64,000 bases of DNA from Lachnospiraceae bacterium. Its GTDB lineage: Bacteria; Bacillota; Clostridia; Lachnospirales; Lachnospiraceae. The notes under the pieces were generated by a model, which worked only from the letters and a program-made list of their open reading frames with translations, was not told the origin of the DNA and did no database searches. This document shows, piece by piece, positions 35,702-44,470 of the stretch (its first letter is position 1; each line of letters opens with the position of its first letter). The position numbers and the translations under genes are program-made. The stretch is taken from contig CAJTIR010000022.1 of assembly GCA_910576385.1 (NCBI GenBank), positions 1 through 64,000 of the forward strand, read 5' to 3'.

Positions 35702-36877
35702 TTATTCTTTAAAATAATCTCTGGTCTCAGTCACCCTGCCATTTTTTACATAAACCCTAGGGATTCTCTTACCCAGATCACAGGCAAACTCATAATTAAA
35801 TCTGCCTGAAAGTGCTCCAATTTCTTCCATTGAGATACATTCTGTACCATCTGTTCCAATTAAGACTACTGTATCGCCCTCCTTTGCCTCTTTAATATGT
35901 GTTACATCCACCATAAACTGGTCCATACAGATTCTTCCACAGATAGGGGCTTTTTTCCCATGAAGCAATACAAATCCTTTATTAGAAAGGCTTCTTGGAT
36001 AACCGTCTCCATATCCCACCGGAATGGTGGCAATCCTCTGCCATCCGTTGGTTTTATAAGTCGCTCCATAGCTGATGGTTCTATCTGGCTCCAAATCCTT
36101 CAAAAAGACAATGCGGCTCTTTAAAGACAAAACAGGTTTCAAATCTAAATTCTCTTTTTGTACTTCATCTGAAGGCCACATTCCATAGAGACTAATTCCG
36201 GCACGCACCACATCCATATTTGCCTCCGGCAGATCAATAATCGCAGCACTGTTGGAACAATGAACGATTGGCACTATAACCTGCCGGTCTGCCAAAAGCT
36301 TTCTGATCTTAAGAAATCTCTCCATCTGTTCCCTTGCCATCGTTTTGTCTCTGGCATCTGATTTTGCAAAATGGGTAAATATTCCCTCAATTATCATATG
36401 CGGCATAGCGGCAATCTGTGCAATTTCCTCTGCGGCTTCCTCTGTTGCCTGAAATCCCAAACGGCTGAGGCCAGTATCAATTTTTATATGAACTGTAATC
36501 TGTGCTCCTGCTTGTGCCGCGGCCTCCTCCATTTCCTGCGCCTGCCTCAGAGAAAATACAGTAGCACGTATGTCCTCTGTCATCAATGCCCCATATTGTT
36601 CCTGAAAAGCTGCACCCAATACCAGAATCGGCTTTTTCAATCCATTTCTGCGCAAAATTTGAGCTTCCTCCACGGTGGCAGTTGCATATCCCCAAGTCAC
36701 AGCAAGTGATTCCAATTCTCGTCCAATCGGCACTGCACCATGACCATAGCCATCTGTTTTAATCACACCCATGATTTTTGTTTCATTGCTGATACGGCTC
36801 TGCATCTGCGCCATATTATGGATAATGGCGTCTAAATCGATTTCTGCATAGACCCTGCTGTATGTTTTCATGTCCAT
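35702..36877 (-). CDS. alr: alanine racemase
   Basis: 391 residues. PLP lysine motif near the N-terminus (MGVIKTDGYGHGAVPIGRELE), the IDTGLSRLGF motif, and the C-terminal catalytic Tyr region (ISYGATYKTNGWQRIATIPVGYGDGYPR) with GRICMDQFMVD. Makes D-alanine for the cell wall. It follows nnrD by 8 bases, a common Firmicute arrangement. Confidence 0.96.
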   Translation of the reverse strand: MDMKTYSRVYAEIDLDAIIHNMAQMQSRISNETKIMGVIKTDGYGHGAVPIGRELESLAVTWGYATATVEEAQILRRNGLKKPILVLGAAFQEQYGALMTEDIRATVFSLRQAQEMEEAAAQAGAQITVHIKIDTGLSRLGFQATEEAAEEIAQIAAMPHMIIEGIFTHFAKSDARDKTMAREQMERFLKIRKLLADRQVIVPIVHCSNSAAIIDLPEANMDVVRAGISLYGMWPSDEVQKENLDLKPVLSLKSRIVFLKDLEPDRTISYGATYKTNGWQRIATIPVGYGDGYPRSLSNKGFVLLHGKKAPICGRICMDQFMVDVTHIKEAKEGDTVVLIGTDGTECISMEEIGALSGRFNYEFACDLGKRIPRVYVKNGRVTETRDYFKE

Positions 36878-36885
36878 TACCTTCC

Positions 36886-38415
36886 TTATATTTCCTTAAG
36901 CACCTGCCAAATCCCATCTAAGATATCTTGTGCTGTCAGACCATAAACTCCTTTTTGCGCTGCCTGTCTGTCACCGGCAAGTCCATGAAGATAAACGCCC
37001 ATTGCAGCAGCTTCTCCTGGCTTCATTCCTTGTGCTATAAGCCCTGCAATGATTCCTGTCAACACATCTCCAGATCCTGCTGTGGCCATTCCATTATTTC
37101 CACTGGTATTGATCCATGTTCTGCCGTCTGGCCATGCTGTTACTGTGCGCGCATCCTTAAGTACACAGATCACCTGATATTCTGCCGCAAAATCTTTTGC
37201 AGTTTGCAATAGCTGTTCTTTGATGGCATCAATTTTCTTGTGCGTAAGTCTTGCCATCTCACCAAGATGCGGGGTCACAATCACTGGTACTTTGGCTTCT
37301 TTTAGCCATTCCAGATGTCCTGCTAAAATATTCAATCCATCTGCATCCAAAACCACTGGAACCCTGGCACACTTTAAAATATATTTGACCAGACACTCTG
37401 CACCACTCTCAGTGCCAATCCCTGGCCCTGCCGCTACAACGGAGGCCCATTCCAAAGCTTCCTTTAATTTCTCTGCCATAACCGGCTCCTGAAACGTCCC
37501 TAAAATCGCTTCTGGCAAAAGTTGCTGTAGAATGACCCTATTTTCTTCTGCTGTCAACACCTTCACCAGCCCTGCTCCAGTGAGATAAGCGGCTTTTCCA
37601 CTGAAAAATGCTGCTCCAGCCATGTTATTTTGACCTGCTGCAACCAACACCTTTCCATAACTTCCCTTGTTGGAACGCACCTTGCGCGAAGGAATATTTT
37701 TTAAATCATTCATTGTCAGGCGAAAACACGCAGGTTGTTCTGTCAGGAAACTATGATGGTCAATCCCTATATCGCGCACAATCACCCTGCCGGCATACTC
37801 TGCCCCTGGAAACAATAAAAGTCCCAGTTTGACAAATGCAAATGTAACTGTCAAATCTGCACAAAATGATGTTCCCATGATAACACCGGAATCTGCATGA
37901 ACTCCAGAAGGGATATCCACTGCCACCTTAAGTCCTGACATTCCATTCATTTTAAGAATATACTCCTGGTAAATTCCTGTCAAATCTCTGGTAAGACCAA
38001 TCCCAAACAGGGCATCCACTACCACGTCAAAGTCCTGTTCTGGTATCTGACTGACAATTGGAATTTGATATTTTTCCACAATATCCCTCTGAATCTGTGT
38101 CTCTTCTGATATTCTGCCCGATTCTGGAGAAATAACAATCGTAACAGAAACACCTCTTTGCCAAAGCAGACGGCCGACAGCAAACCCGTCTCCGCCATTA
38201 TTTCCAAAACCACAGACTATCAGTGCCTTTTTGCCTTCCATTCCCCTATCATTTTGTGCGCCTTCTGCTTTGATGCATTCCCGAAAACATATTTCTATCT
38301 CCTCTGTTACCGCCAATGCAGCACGCTCCATCAGCACCAGAGAGGGAACACCAAAATGTTCAATGGTATTTTTATCGCACTGCTTCATTTGCTTGCTGTC
38401 AATCAAAATATCCAT
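36886..38415 (-). CDS. nnr: bifunctional NAD(P)HX epimerase / ADP-dependent dehydratase
   Basis: 509 residues. The N-terminal YjeF_N epimerase (ALIVCGFGNNGGDGFAVGRLL; VVDALFGIGLTRDLTG) joins a C-terminal carbohydrate-kinase-like dehydratase (AAGPGIGTESG; VLDADGLNIL; TPHLGEMARL; the catalytic SGNNGMATAGSGDVLTGIIAG). It repairs hydrated NADH and NADPH. It is on the same transcript as rex, the NADH sensor, two genes upstream. Confidence 0.95.
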   Translation of the reverse strand: MDILIDSKQMKQCDKNTIEHFGVPSLVLMERAALAVTEEIEICFRECIKAEGAQNDRGMEGKKALIVCGFGNNGGDGFAVGRLLWQRGVSVTIVISPESGRISEETQIQRDIVEKYQIPIVSQIPEQDFDVVVDALFGIGLTRDLTGIYQEYILKMNGMSGLKVAVDIPSGVHADSGVIMGTSFCADLTVTFAFVKLGLLLFPGAEYAGRVIVRDIGIDHHSFLTEQPACFRLTMNDLKNIPSRKVRSNKGSYGKVLVAAGQNNMAGAAFFSGKAAYLTGAGLVKVLTAEENRVILQQLLPEAILGTFQEPVMAEKLKEALEWASVVAAGPGIGTESGAECLVKYILKCARVPVVLDADGLNILAGHLEWLKEAKVPVIVTPHLGEMARLTHKKIDAIKEQLLQTAKDFAAEYQVICVLKDARTVTAWPDGRTWINTSGNNGMATAGSGDVLTGIIAGLIAQGMKPGEAAAMGVYLHGLAGDRQAAQKGVYGLTAQDILDGIWQVLKEI

Positions 38416-38479
38416 GCTCTTTCTCCATAAATTTTTTTACACGAAAAAGACATTCTTATCATTTCTGTAAGACTGTCTT

Positions 38480-39100
38480 TCACTCCACTTTATATTCATC
38501 TTCATATTTTAAATCAAATGCTTCCAGTACCTGAGCTCCAAAAATATCATGCAGATATGCATAAATCTCCCGATTTTTGCCATCAATAGCGTCTTTTCTG
38601 ACAATCTTTTGCTTTAATTCCTCCCTCATTTGTTCAATCCAGGAAGCAAGTTGTTCTCGCTCTACTTCATTGCTGCTCATAATGTGATAACAAAATTCCA
38701 TCGTCTGCACCATTAAAAGAGAATTGTCCTGCTCCATTTCTTTTTCCAGATTCCGAAGCTCCGCTTCTTTATCCTCTAATTTTCCGTTAATTTCTGTGAT
38801 TAAACGATGATCCTCCTGGAGTTTTTTTGTCTCCTGTCCATGTTCGCCAATCTCATCCATATTTACCAATATATTTTTCATCAATTTGGCTTTTAGGCCT
38901 TTGAGCTCCTTCATCTCCTGTCTGAGTCTGCCTTGGCCTGAGAGCTGTTTTTTGAGCTTCTGCTCTAACCGTTCCACTTCCTTTGGCTTACTGTCCTGTG
39001 AAAATAAATGATGCCATTTCTGATCTAAAATCAAAAGTGGAATCTCTTTGTTCTTTACCATCCTCTCGAATCCGGGAACGGTATTCTTTCTTTTTCCCAT
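38480..39100 (-). CDS. coiled-coil protein, unknown, between rex and nnr
   Basis: 206 residues from the ATG at 39100, starting 4 bases after the rex stop. A short N-terminal region (TVPGFERMVKNKEIPLLILDQKWHHLF) is followed by long charged heptads (LEQKLKKQLSGQGRLRQEMKEL...EINGKLEDKEAELRNLEKEMEQD). No membrane segment. Similar coiled-coil genes accompany rex in some Clostridia, but I cannot assign a function. Confidence 0.75.
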   Translation of the reverse strand: MGKRKNTVPGFERMVKNKEIPLLILDQKWHHLFSQDSKPKEVERLEQKLKKQLSGQGRLRQEMKELKGLKAKLMKNILVNMDEIGEHGQETKKLQEDHRLITEINGKLEDKEAELRNLEKEMEQDNSLLMVQTMEFCYHIMSSNEVEREQLASWIEQMREELKQKIVRKDAIDGKNREIYAYLHDIFGAQVLEAFDLKYEDEYKVE

Positions 39101-39104
39101 ATGA

Positions 39105-39749
39105 TCACTTCTTATCTCTTTGTTTTCTCTGTTTTGCAATATTGTACGACAACTGCATCAGGCTGTCAGAGAGATGTACATTTTCTACCACCACATGCTC
39201 TGGCAGTTCCAGATCCAAATGCGCAAAATTCCAAATGGCTCCAATGCCCAGGTTCACCAGCATATTTGCAATTTCATCTGCATTTTCCTTAGGCATAGTA
39301 AGTGCTGCAATATCCACTCGGTTTTCCTTGACAAAAGCTTCCAATTGATCCATCATGCGTACCTTGATTCCTCTCACAGAAATCTCTTGAAAAGCAGGAT
39401 TTACATCAAAAAGACCGATAATCACAAACCCTCTCTTCTCAAATTTGACATAATTCGCAAGCGCCTGCCCCAAGTTGCCGGCACCAATGACAATGATATT
39501 ATGTTGTTGGTTAATTCCCAAAATTTTTCCAATCTCATCGTAGAGATATTTGACATTATATCCGTATCCCTGCTGCCCGAACCCGCCAAAATTATTTAAA
39601 TCCTGACGAATCTGAGACGCCGTGACACGCATTCTAGCACTCAACTCATTGGATGAGATCCTCTCTACCCCATCATCCAGCAGCTCCCCTAAATGTCTGT
39701 AATATCTAGGCATCCTTCGAATCACTGCTTGGGATATCTCCTTTTCCAT
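39105..39749 (-). CDS. rex: redox-sensing transcriptional repressor Rex
   Basis: 214 residues from the ATG at 39749, 7 bases after GGAGG. The winged-helix DNA-binding part has SSNELSARMRVTASQIRQDLNNFGGFGQQGYGYNV, which is diagnostic. The NAD(H)-binding Rossmann fold follows (NIIVIGAGNLGQALANYV; FVIIGLFDVNP). Rex leaves DNA when NADH rises, releasing fermentation genes. It has a Rex-type box in its own promoter. Confidence 0.97.
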   Translation of the reverse strand: MEKEISQAVIRRMPRYYRHLGELLDDGVERISSNELSARMRVTASQIRQDLNNFGGFGQQGYGYNVKYLYDEIGKILGINQQHNIIVIGAGNLGQALANYVKFEKRGFVIIGLFDVNPAFQEISVRGIKVRMMDQLEAFVKENRVDIAALTMPKENADEIANMLVNLGIGAIWNFAHLDLELPEHVVVENVHLSDSLMQLSYNIAKQRKQRDKK

Positions 39750-39793
39750 TGCCCTTCCTCCTATATACGGCTTTCCTGCATACACTTATTTCT

Positions 39794-39840
39794 ATTATAA
39801 TAAATCTGGCAATGGATGTCAATCTGTGAAAAATTTAACA
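39794..39840 (-). promoter_or_regulatory. rex promoter with adjacent Rex box
   Basis: TTGACA (39822-39817), 17-base spacer, TATAAT (39799-39794) on the minus strand. Immediately upstream, TGTTAAATTTTTCACA (39840-39825) matches the clostridial Rex box TTGTTAANNNNTTAACAA in 11 of 12 specified core positions. Autoregulation of rex and its downstream genes is therefore expected. Confidence 0.8.
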
Positions 39841-39869
39841 TATGGTTTGTTATTGAAACCACAATATAA

Positions 39870-39901
39870 TTGACAATGTAACTAATATTTTATACAATGT
39901 A
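39870..39901 (+). promoter_or_regulatory. promoter and direct-repeat operator of the toxin-antitoxin pair
   Basis: TTGACA (39870-39875), 17-base spacer, TACAAT (39893-39898) on the plus strand. ACAATGTA occurs at 39873-39880 and again at 39894-39901, 21 bases (two helical turns) apart and overlapping both hexamers, a plausible site for the antitoxin or the complex. Confidence 0.65.
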
Positions 39902-39929
39902 TATATCAAATAAAAGTGAGGTGTAATTC

Positions 39930-40196
39930 ATGGCACAAACAAATGTTAATATACGGATGGATGAAAATTTAAAACAACAATTTGACCATATTTGCAAAGA
40001 ATTAGGATTGAATATGTCTACTGCTTTCAATATTTTTGCAAAAACAATGGTTCGACAGCAGAAAATTCCTTTTGAAATCTCTCTTGATGTTCCTAATGCT
40101 GAAACCCTAGCTGCCATTGATGATGTAAACCACGGAAGAAACCTCAGTAAATCATTTCACAATGTTACAGAATTGATGGAGGATTTAAATGCTTGA
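39930..40196 (+). CDS. RelB/DinJ-family antitoxin
   Basis: 88 residues. The N-terminal ribbon-helix-helix is clear (TNVNIRMDENLKQQFDHICKELGLNMSTAFNIFAKTMVRQQKIPFEI), typical of DinJ. The C-terminal part would wrap the toxin. GAGGTG precedes the ATG. Its last 8 bases overlap the toxin gene, giving coupled translation. Confidence 0.93.
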   Translation: MAQTNVNIRMDENLKQQFDHICKELGLNMSTAFNIFAKTMVRQQKIPFEISLDVPNAETLAAIDDVNHGRNLSKSFHNVTELMEDLNA

Positions 40197-40461
40197 TATA
40201 AGATACTCCAGTAAATTCAAAAAGGACTATAAAAACATTATCAAACGTGGATATAATCCTCAGCTCTTACAAGATGTACTAATACTTTTGAGCAATGAGC
40301 AGCCACTTCCGCCCAAATACAAAGACCATAATTTATTGGGCAATTATGAGGGACACAGAGAATGTCACATTACTTCTGACTGGCTGCTGATCTACAAAAT
40401 CGAACATAACATATTAACTTTATCATTAACCAGAACTGGAACACATAGTGATCTATTTTAA
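40189..40461 (+). CDS. YafQ-family mRNA interferase toxin
   Basis: 90 residues of the RelE/YafQ fold. The YafQ active-site residues are conserved: His47, His60, Asp64, Trp65 and His86 correspond to E. coli His50, His63, Asp67, Trp68 and His87. All key residues are present, so the enzyme is probably active. It cuts mRNA in the ribosome when the antitoxin is degraded. Ends in a terminator and faces the ABC-F gene. Confidence 0.93.
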   Translation: MLDIRYSSKFKKDYKNIIKRGYNPQLLQDVLILLSNEQPLPPKYKDHNLLGNYEGHRECHITSDWLLIYKIEHNILTLSLTRTGTHSDLF

Positions 40462-40463
40462 AA

Positions 40464-40500
40464 CTACTCCCGAACAAATCATAAATCGGGAGTAATTTTT
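40464..40500 (+). terminator. terminator of the toxin-antitoxin operon
   Basis: ACTCCCGA (40466-40473) pairs with TCGGGAGT (40486-40493), followed by AATTTTT, directly after the toxin stop. As a near-symmetrical hairpin it may also serve the converging ABC-F gene. Confidence 0.8.
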
Positions 40501-40518
40501 ATTTAAACATATTTACAC

Positions 40519-42432
40519 TTACTCCTCCATCAACTGTTCCCACACCTCATACAGCTTTTCCAACTCCTGCTGTTTTTCGGCGTATTCCTGATGAAGTTCC
40601 TGAAGTTTGGCAGAATTGGTGGCAATTTCACTGTCCGCAAAAGCTTCCTCCAACTCCTGGATGCGCTGTTCCGTCTGCTCAATAGCATCCTCTGTCTTCT
40701 TACGGTCATTTTCCAGCTTTCGCTGTCTTGCCTGTGCTTCTTTCTGCTGTTTCCAATCCAATTTACTGCTGCTCTCTGGCTCTGATTTTACTGCTTCTTC
40801 CTTTCCAGGCGCATAAATTTGTGTGAGCTCTCTGCATTTTTCCAGATAGTAGTCATAATTTCCAATATAATTGACCACAGTCTCCCCTGTAAGATTTAGA
40901 ATCCGCGTCGCAACTTTATTGATAAAATATCGGTCATGAGAGACAAACAATACTGTCCCAGTATACCGATTTAATGCCTGCTCTAATATCTCTTTTGAAA
41001 CGATATCCAAATGGTTGGTCGGCTCGTCCAAAATTAAGAAATTTGCCTCCGACAGCATCAATTTGGCAAGCGACACCCGTCCGCGTTCCCCGCCGCTGAG
41101 ATCAGAGATCCGTTTAAACACCTCGTCTCCAGTAAACAAAAATGCTGCCAAGACATTTCGTATCTCGGTATTGGTAAGACTTGGATAGGCGTCAGAAATC
41201 TCCTCCACCAGCGTCTTATCTTGATGAAGAATCTGGTGCTCCTGATCATAATAACCGATATGTACATTCGCACCCAGTGTCAATGTCCCATGATCGGCCT
41301 CCACCATCTGATTGATAATCTTTAAAATGGTAGTCTTGCCTGTGCCATTATCGCCGATTAACGCCACACGTTCCCCACGCTTCAATTCAAACGAGAGATC
41401 CGAAAATAGATTTTGGCCTGGAAACGCTTTTGCCAGATGTTCCACCTTTAGCACATCATTGCCGCTGACTACCCGAGGTTCTAAATTTAGATGGATATCG
41501 GTATTCTCCTCCACTGGTTTTTCCAGCCGTTCTATTTTATCCAACATTTTTTCACGGCTCTCTGCACGTTTGATCGATTTTTCACGGTTAAAAGATTTGA
41601 GCTTGGCAATCACTTCTTCCTGGCGCCGGATCTCTTGCTGCTGATTATAATATTGTTTGAGCTGTGCCTCGCGTACCTGAGCTTTTTTGACCGCATAATC
41701 ACTGTAATTTCCAGAAAACACGGATACTTTATGAAGATCGAGTTCCACTACTTTATGCACGATTCGATCAAGAAAATAACGGTCATGGCTGACAATTACC
41801 ACCGCTCCCTTATAATTCAGTAAAAAAGTCTCCAGCCAAGTAATAGAACCGATATCCAGATGGTTGGTCGGCTCGTCTAGTAAAATGATATCTGGTTTTG
41901 TCACCAAAAGCTTGCCCAGACAGACTCTGGTACGCTGCCCTCCCGACAATTCCTGCATATGTTTGCCAAATTCTTCCTCCGTAAATCCCAGACCTTTCAA
42001 TACTCCTGTAATCTCACTCTTATAGGAAGAACCCCCCTTCATTTCAAATGCAGTATTGAGCCGATTATAACTCTCCATGAGCTGTTCTAGCTGCCCACCT
42101 CTTAAACTGCTCATTTTCTCTTCCATAGAGATCAATGTTTCCTGCATGGAAATAAGTTCTTCCTTGGCTGACAGCACTTCCTCATAGATTGTTTTATTTC
42201 CCTCTATATCAGGATTTTGCGGCAGATAACCAATCGTTCTGTTTTTGGCCAAAATCACTTCCCCACGATCTGCCTCCAACTCCCCCATAATAATCCGAAG
42301 CAGGGTGGTTTTCCCTGCTCCGTTAATTCCTACAATTGCCATCTTCTCATTTTCTTCCACATGAAAAGAAGCATGTTGTATGATTTCATCTGTACCAAAG
42401 GCTTTGCTGATATTTTGGCAGGCTAAAATCAT
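40519..42432 (-). CDS. ABC-F family ribosome-associated ATPase
   Basis: 637 residues with two ATP-binding cassettes and no membrane domain. First: GINGAGKTT, LSGGQRTRVCLGKLL, DIILLDEPTNHLD. Second: GDNGTGKTT, LSGGERGRVSLAKLM, NFLILDEPTNHLD. The inter-domain linker is charged (YYNQQQEIRRQEEVIAKLKSFNREKSIKRAESREKML), and the C-terminus has a coiled-coil (QKEAQARQRKLENDRKKTEDAIEQTEQRIQELEEAF), as in YdiF/Uup types. It probably acts on stalled or translating ribosomes; antibiotic protection cannot be claimed from sequence alone. Confidence 0.92.
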   Translation of the reverse strand: MILACQNISKAFGTDEIIQHASFHVEENEKMAIVGINGAGKTTLLRIIMGELEADRGEVILAKNRTIGYLPQNPDIEGNKTIYEEVLSAKEELISMQETLISMEEKMSSLRGGQLEQLMESYNRLNTAFEMKGGSSYKSEITGVLKGLGFTEEEFGKHMQELSGGQRTRVCLGKLLVTKPDIILLDEPTNHLDIGSITWLETFLLNYKGAVVIVSHDRYFLDRIVHKVVELDLHKVSVFSGNYSDYAVKKAQVREAQLKQYYNQQQEIRRQEEVIAKLKSFNREKSIKRAESREKMLDKIERLEKPVEENTDIHLNLEPRVVSGNDVLKVEHLAKAFPGQNLFSDLSFELKRGERVALIGDNGTGKTTILKIINQMVEADHGTLTLGANVHIGYYDQEHQILHQDKTLVEEISDAYPSLTNTEIRNVLAAFLFTGDEVFKRISDLSGGERGRVSLAKLMLSEANFLILDEPTNHLDIVSKEILEQALNRYTGTVLFVSHDRYFINKVATRILNLTGETVVNYIGNYDYYLEKCRELTQIYAPGKEEAVKSEPESSSKLDWKQQKEAQARQRKLENDRKKTEDAIEQTEQRIQELEEAFADSEIATNSAKLQELHQEYAEKQQELEKLYEVWEQLMEE

Positions 42433-42482
42433 AATAATTTCCCTCTACTTTCCTCAGACTCCGAAGGCAGCCCCAGCGATAC

Positions 42483-43691
42483 TTAAAGTAGTCCCTCTAA
42501 ATTTTGTCTGATTGCCTTGATAAACTCCTCACTATTTAATACCGTAGGCTGCTCTAAGGTAGTAATCAACGCCAAATCTTTTGTCATTTTTCCAGATTCA
42601 ATTGTTGACAGACATGCCTGTTCCAATTTATCTGCAAACGCAGACAACTCTGGCAGTTTGTCAAGCTCTCCACGTTTTCTCAATGCACCTGTCCATGCAA
42701 AGATAGTAGCTACTGAGTTTGTGGAAGTCTCCTCTCCCTTTAAATGCTTGTAATAATGACGCTGTACCGTTCCATGTGCCGCTTCATATTCATAGAAGCC
42801 TTCTGGAGATACCAGCACCGAAGTCATCATTGCCAATGAGCCAAAAGCAGAGCTTACCATATCACTCATCACATCCCCATCATAATTCTTACATGCCCAG
42901 ATAAATCCACCCTCCGCTTTCATAATCCGTGCCACAGCGTCATCAATCAATGTATAGAAATATTCAATTCCTGCTGCCTGAAATTTTTCGTCATACTCCT
43001 GATCATAGATCTCCTGAAAAATATCTTTAAATGTGTGGTCATATTTTTTAGAAATCGTGTCCTTGGTAGCAAACCACAAATCCTGTTTGGTATCTATGGC
43101 ATAATTAAAGCAGCTTCTGGCAAAGCTTTCAATGGACTCGTTTAAGTTGTGCTGTCCCTGAATAATACCTGCACCTGTAAAGTCATGAATCAATTCCCTG
43201 GTCTCTGTTCCATCCTCAGCCGTGTAGACAAGCTCACATTTTCCAGCTCCCGGAATTTTCATCTCACTTGCCTTATAGACATCCCCATAGGCATGTCGGG
43301 CAATTGTAATTGGTTTCTTCCAATTCTTTACACATGGCTCTATCCCTTTTACTGTAATGGGAGTACGGAATACAGTTCCATCTAAAATGGCACGGATGGT
43401 ACCATTTGGGCTTTTCCACATTTCTTTTAGATCATATTCATCCATACGGGCTGCATTGGGTGTGATTGTAGCGCATTTTACCGCAACACCATACTTTTTG
43501 GTAGCGTTAGCAGAATCAAATGTCACCTGGTCATCTGTCTCATTGCGATGTTCCAGTCCTAAGTCATAATATTCTGTTTTTAAATCAATAAAAGGATTCA
43601 GCAATTCATCCTTAATCATTTTCCAGAGAATACGTGTCATCTCGTCTCCATCCATTTCCACCAATGGCGTTGTCATTTTAATTTTTTCCAT
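42483..43691 (-). CDS. icd: NADP-dependent isocitrate dehydrogenase (eukaryotic-type)
   Basis: 402 residues from the ATG at 43691 (GGAGG 8 bases upstream). Matches the dimeric NADP-IDH subfamily shared with eukaryotes: [55 protein letters not shown] and the [13 protein letters not shown] nucleotide motif. It converts isocitrate to 2-oxoglutarate for glutamate synthesis. Its first 14 bases overlap the end of the GntR gene, so the two are translated together. Confidence 0.96.
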   Translation of the reverse strand: MEKIKMTTPLVEMDGDEMTRILWKMIKDELLNPFIDLKTEYYDLGLEHRNETDDQVTFDSANATKKYGVAVKCATITPNAARMDEYDLKEMWKSPNGTIRAILDGTVFRTPITVKGIEPCVKNWKKPITIARHAYGDVYKASEMKIPGAGKCELVYTAEDGTETRELIHDFTGAGIIQGQHNLNESIESFARSCFNYAIDTKQDLWFATKDTISKKYDHTFKDIFQEIYDQEYDEKFQAAGIEYFYTLIDDAVARIMKAEGGFIWACKNYDGDVMSDMVSSAFGSLAMMTSVLVSPEGFYEYEAAHGTVQRHYYKHLKGEETSTNSVATIFAWTGALRKRGELDKLPELSAFADKLEQACLSTIESGKMTKDLALITTLEQPTVLNSEEFIKAIRQNLEGLL

Positions 43692-44358
43692 TTCCTTGTC
43701 CTCCTGCGATTTGCTCCCATCCAAGGGAATTTATATTTTTTATTGTGTTAGCTATATGAAGGGCTGCTGCCTGTTGCGCCCCCTTTTGATCTTGCTGCAT
43801 GAGCGCCTTTAGAATCTGTCTGTGTTCTTCATTGGATTCTACGGCACGCTTAACAAAAGAGAGACTGAGTCTACTAATTCTGCGCAGATAATGATAATAA
43901 TTGCGCAGCGCCTGTTCCAGCATCCTGCTGCCGCTTGCTTCGTATAAAATTGCATGAAAAACACTGTCCAGTTTTGTGATCTGTTCCATATTTCCATTTT
44001 TAATATGAAATTCTGTCAAATATAAAATTTCCTCCAGTGCCTCAATCTGTTGTTTTGAGATTTTAACCACCGCTTTCTTTGCGCACAGGCCTTCCAACTC
44101 AGCTCGCATCTCATAAATATCTTGGATATCCTCTAAGCTAAATCCTACTACAAAAGCCCCTTTGTTGGATATAATCTCCACAAGTCCTTCTAACTCCAAC
44201 TGACGCAGTGCCTCTCGCACAGGTGTCCTGCTGACACCCATCTGTTCACCAATCAACTGCTCTTTCAGTTCCTCTCCCACTTTATAATTACCCTCTAAAA
44301 TATCCTCCCGGATTCTCTGAAACACTTTTTGCCCCAGTGAATGATTTTCTCTGTTCAA
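43678..44358 (-). CDS. GntR-family (FadR/FCD) transcriptional regulator
   Basis: 226 residues. The N-terminal winged helix has [51 protein letters not shown], and the C-terminal FCD helical domain binds a carboxylate ligand with a metal ([18 protein letters not shown]...[15 protein letters not shown]...[13 protein letters not shown]). Being coupled to icd, it may respond to a tricarboxylic-acid-cycle intermediate (inference). Confidence 0.93.
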   Translation of the reverse strand: MNRENHSLGQKVFQRIREDILEGNYKVGEELKEQLIGEQMGVSRTPVREALRQLELEGLVEIISNKGAFVVGFSLEDIQDIYEMRAELEGLCAKKAVVKISKQQIEALEEILYLTEFHIKNGNMEQITKLDSVFHAILYEASGSRMLEQALRNYYHYLRRISRLSLSFVKRAVESNEEHRQILKALMQQDQKGAQQAAALHIANTIKNINSLGWEQIAGGQGNGKN

Positions 44359-44440
44359 GAGAATCCCTCCTTCTGACTACCTGTCACTTTACAAGAAATC
44401 CTGCTATGTAGGATTCCTCACCTGCGGGGTACCGCATTAT

Positions 44441-44470
44441 ATTGTATCGGACAACACTTTTTCTTGTCAA
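44441..44470 (-). promoter_or_regulatory. gntR-icd promoter with candidate operator
   Basis: TTGACA (44470-44465), 18-base spacer, TACAAT (44446-44441) on the minus strand; the -35 overlaps the transglutaminase stop codon. Over the -10 lies TTGT-CCGAT-ACAA, a short inverted repeat of the TTGT...ACAA kind bound by FadR-type GntR regulators. The leader also contains the hairpin AATCCT...AGGATT. Confidence 0.6.

Noticed and set aside
40519-42432. Antibiotic-resistance call for the ABC-F protein
   Set aside because: The domain set is of the general YdiF/Uup kind. Resistance ABC-F proteins need a closer match in the inter-domain linker than can be judged here.
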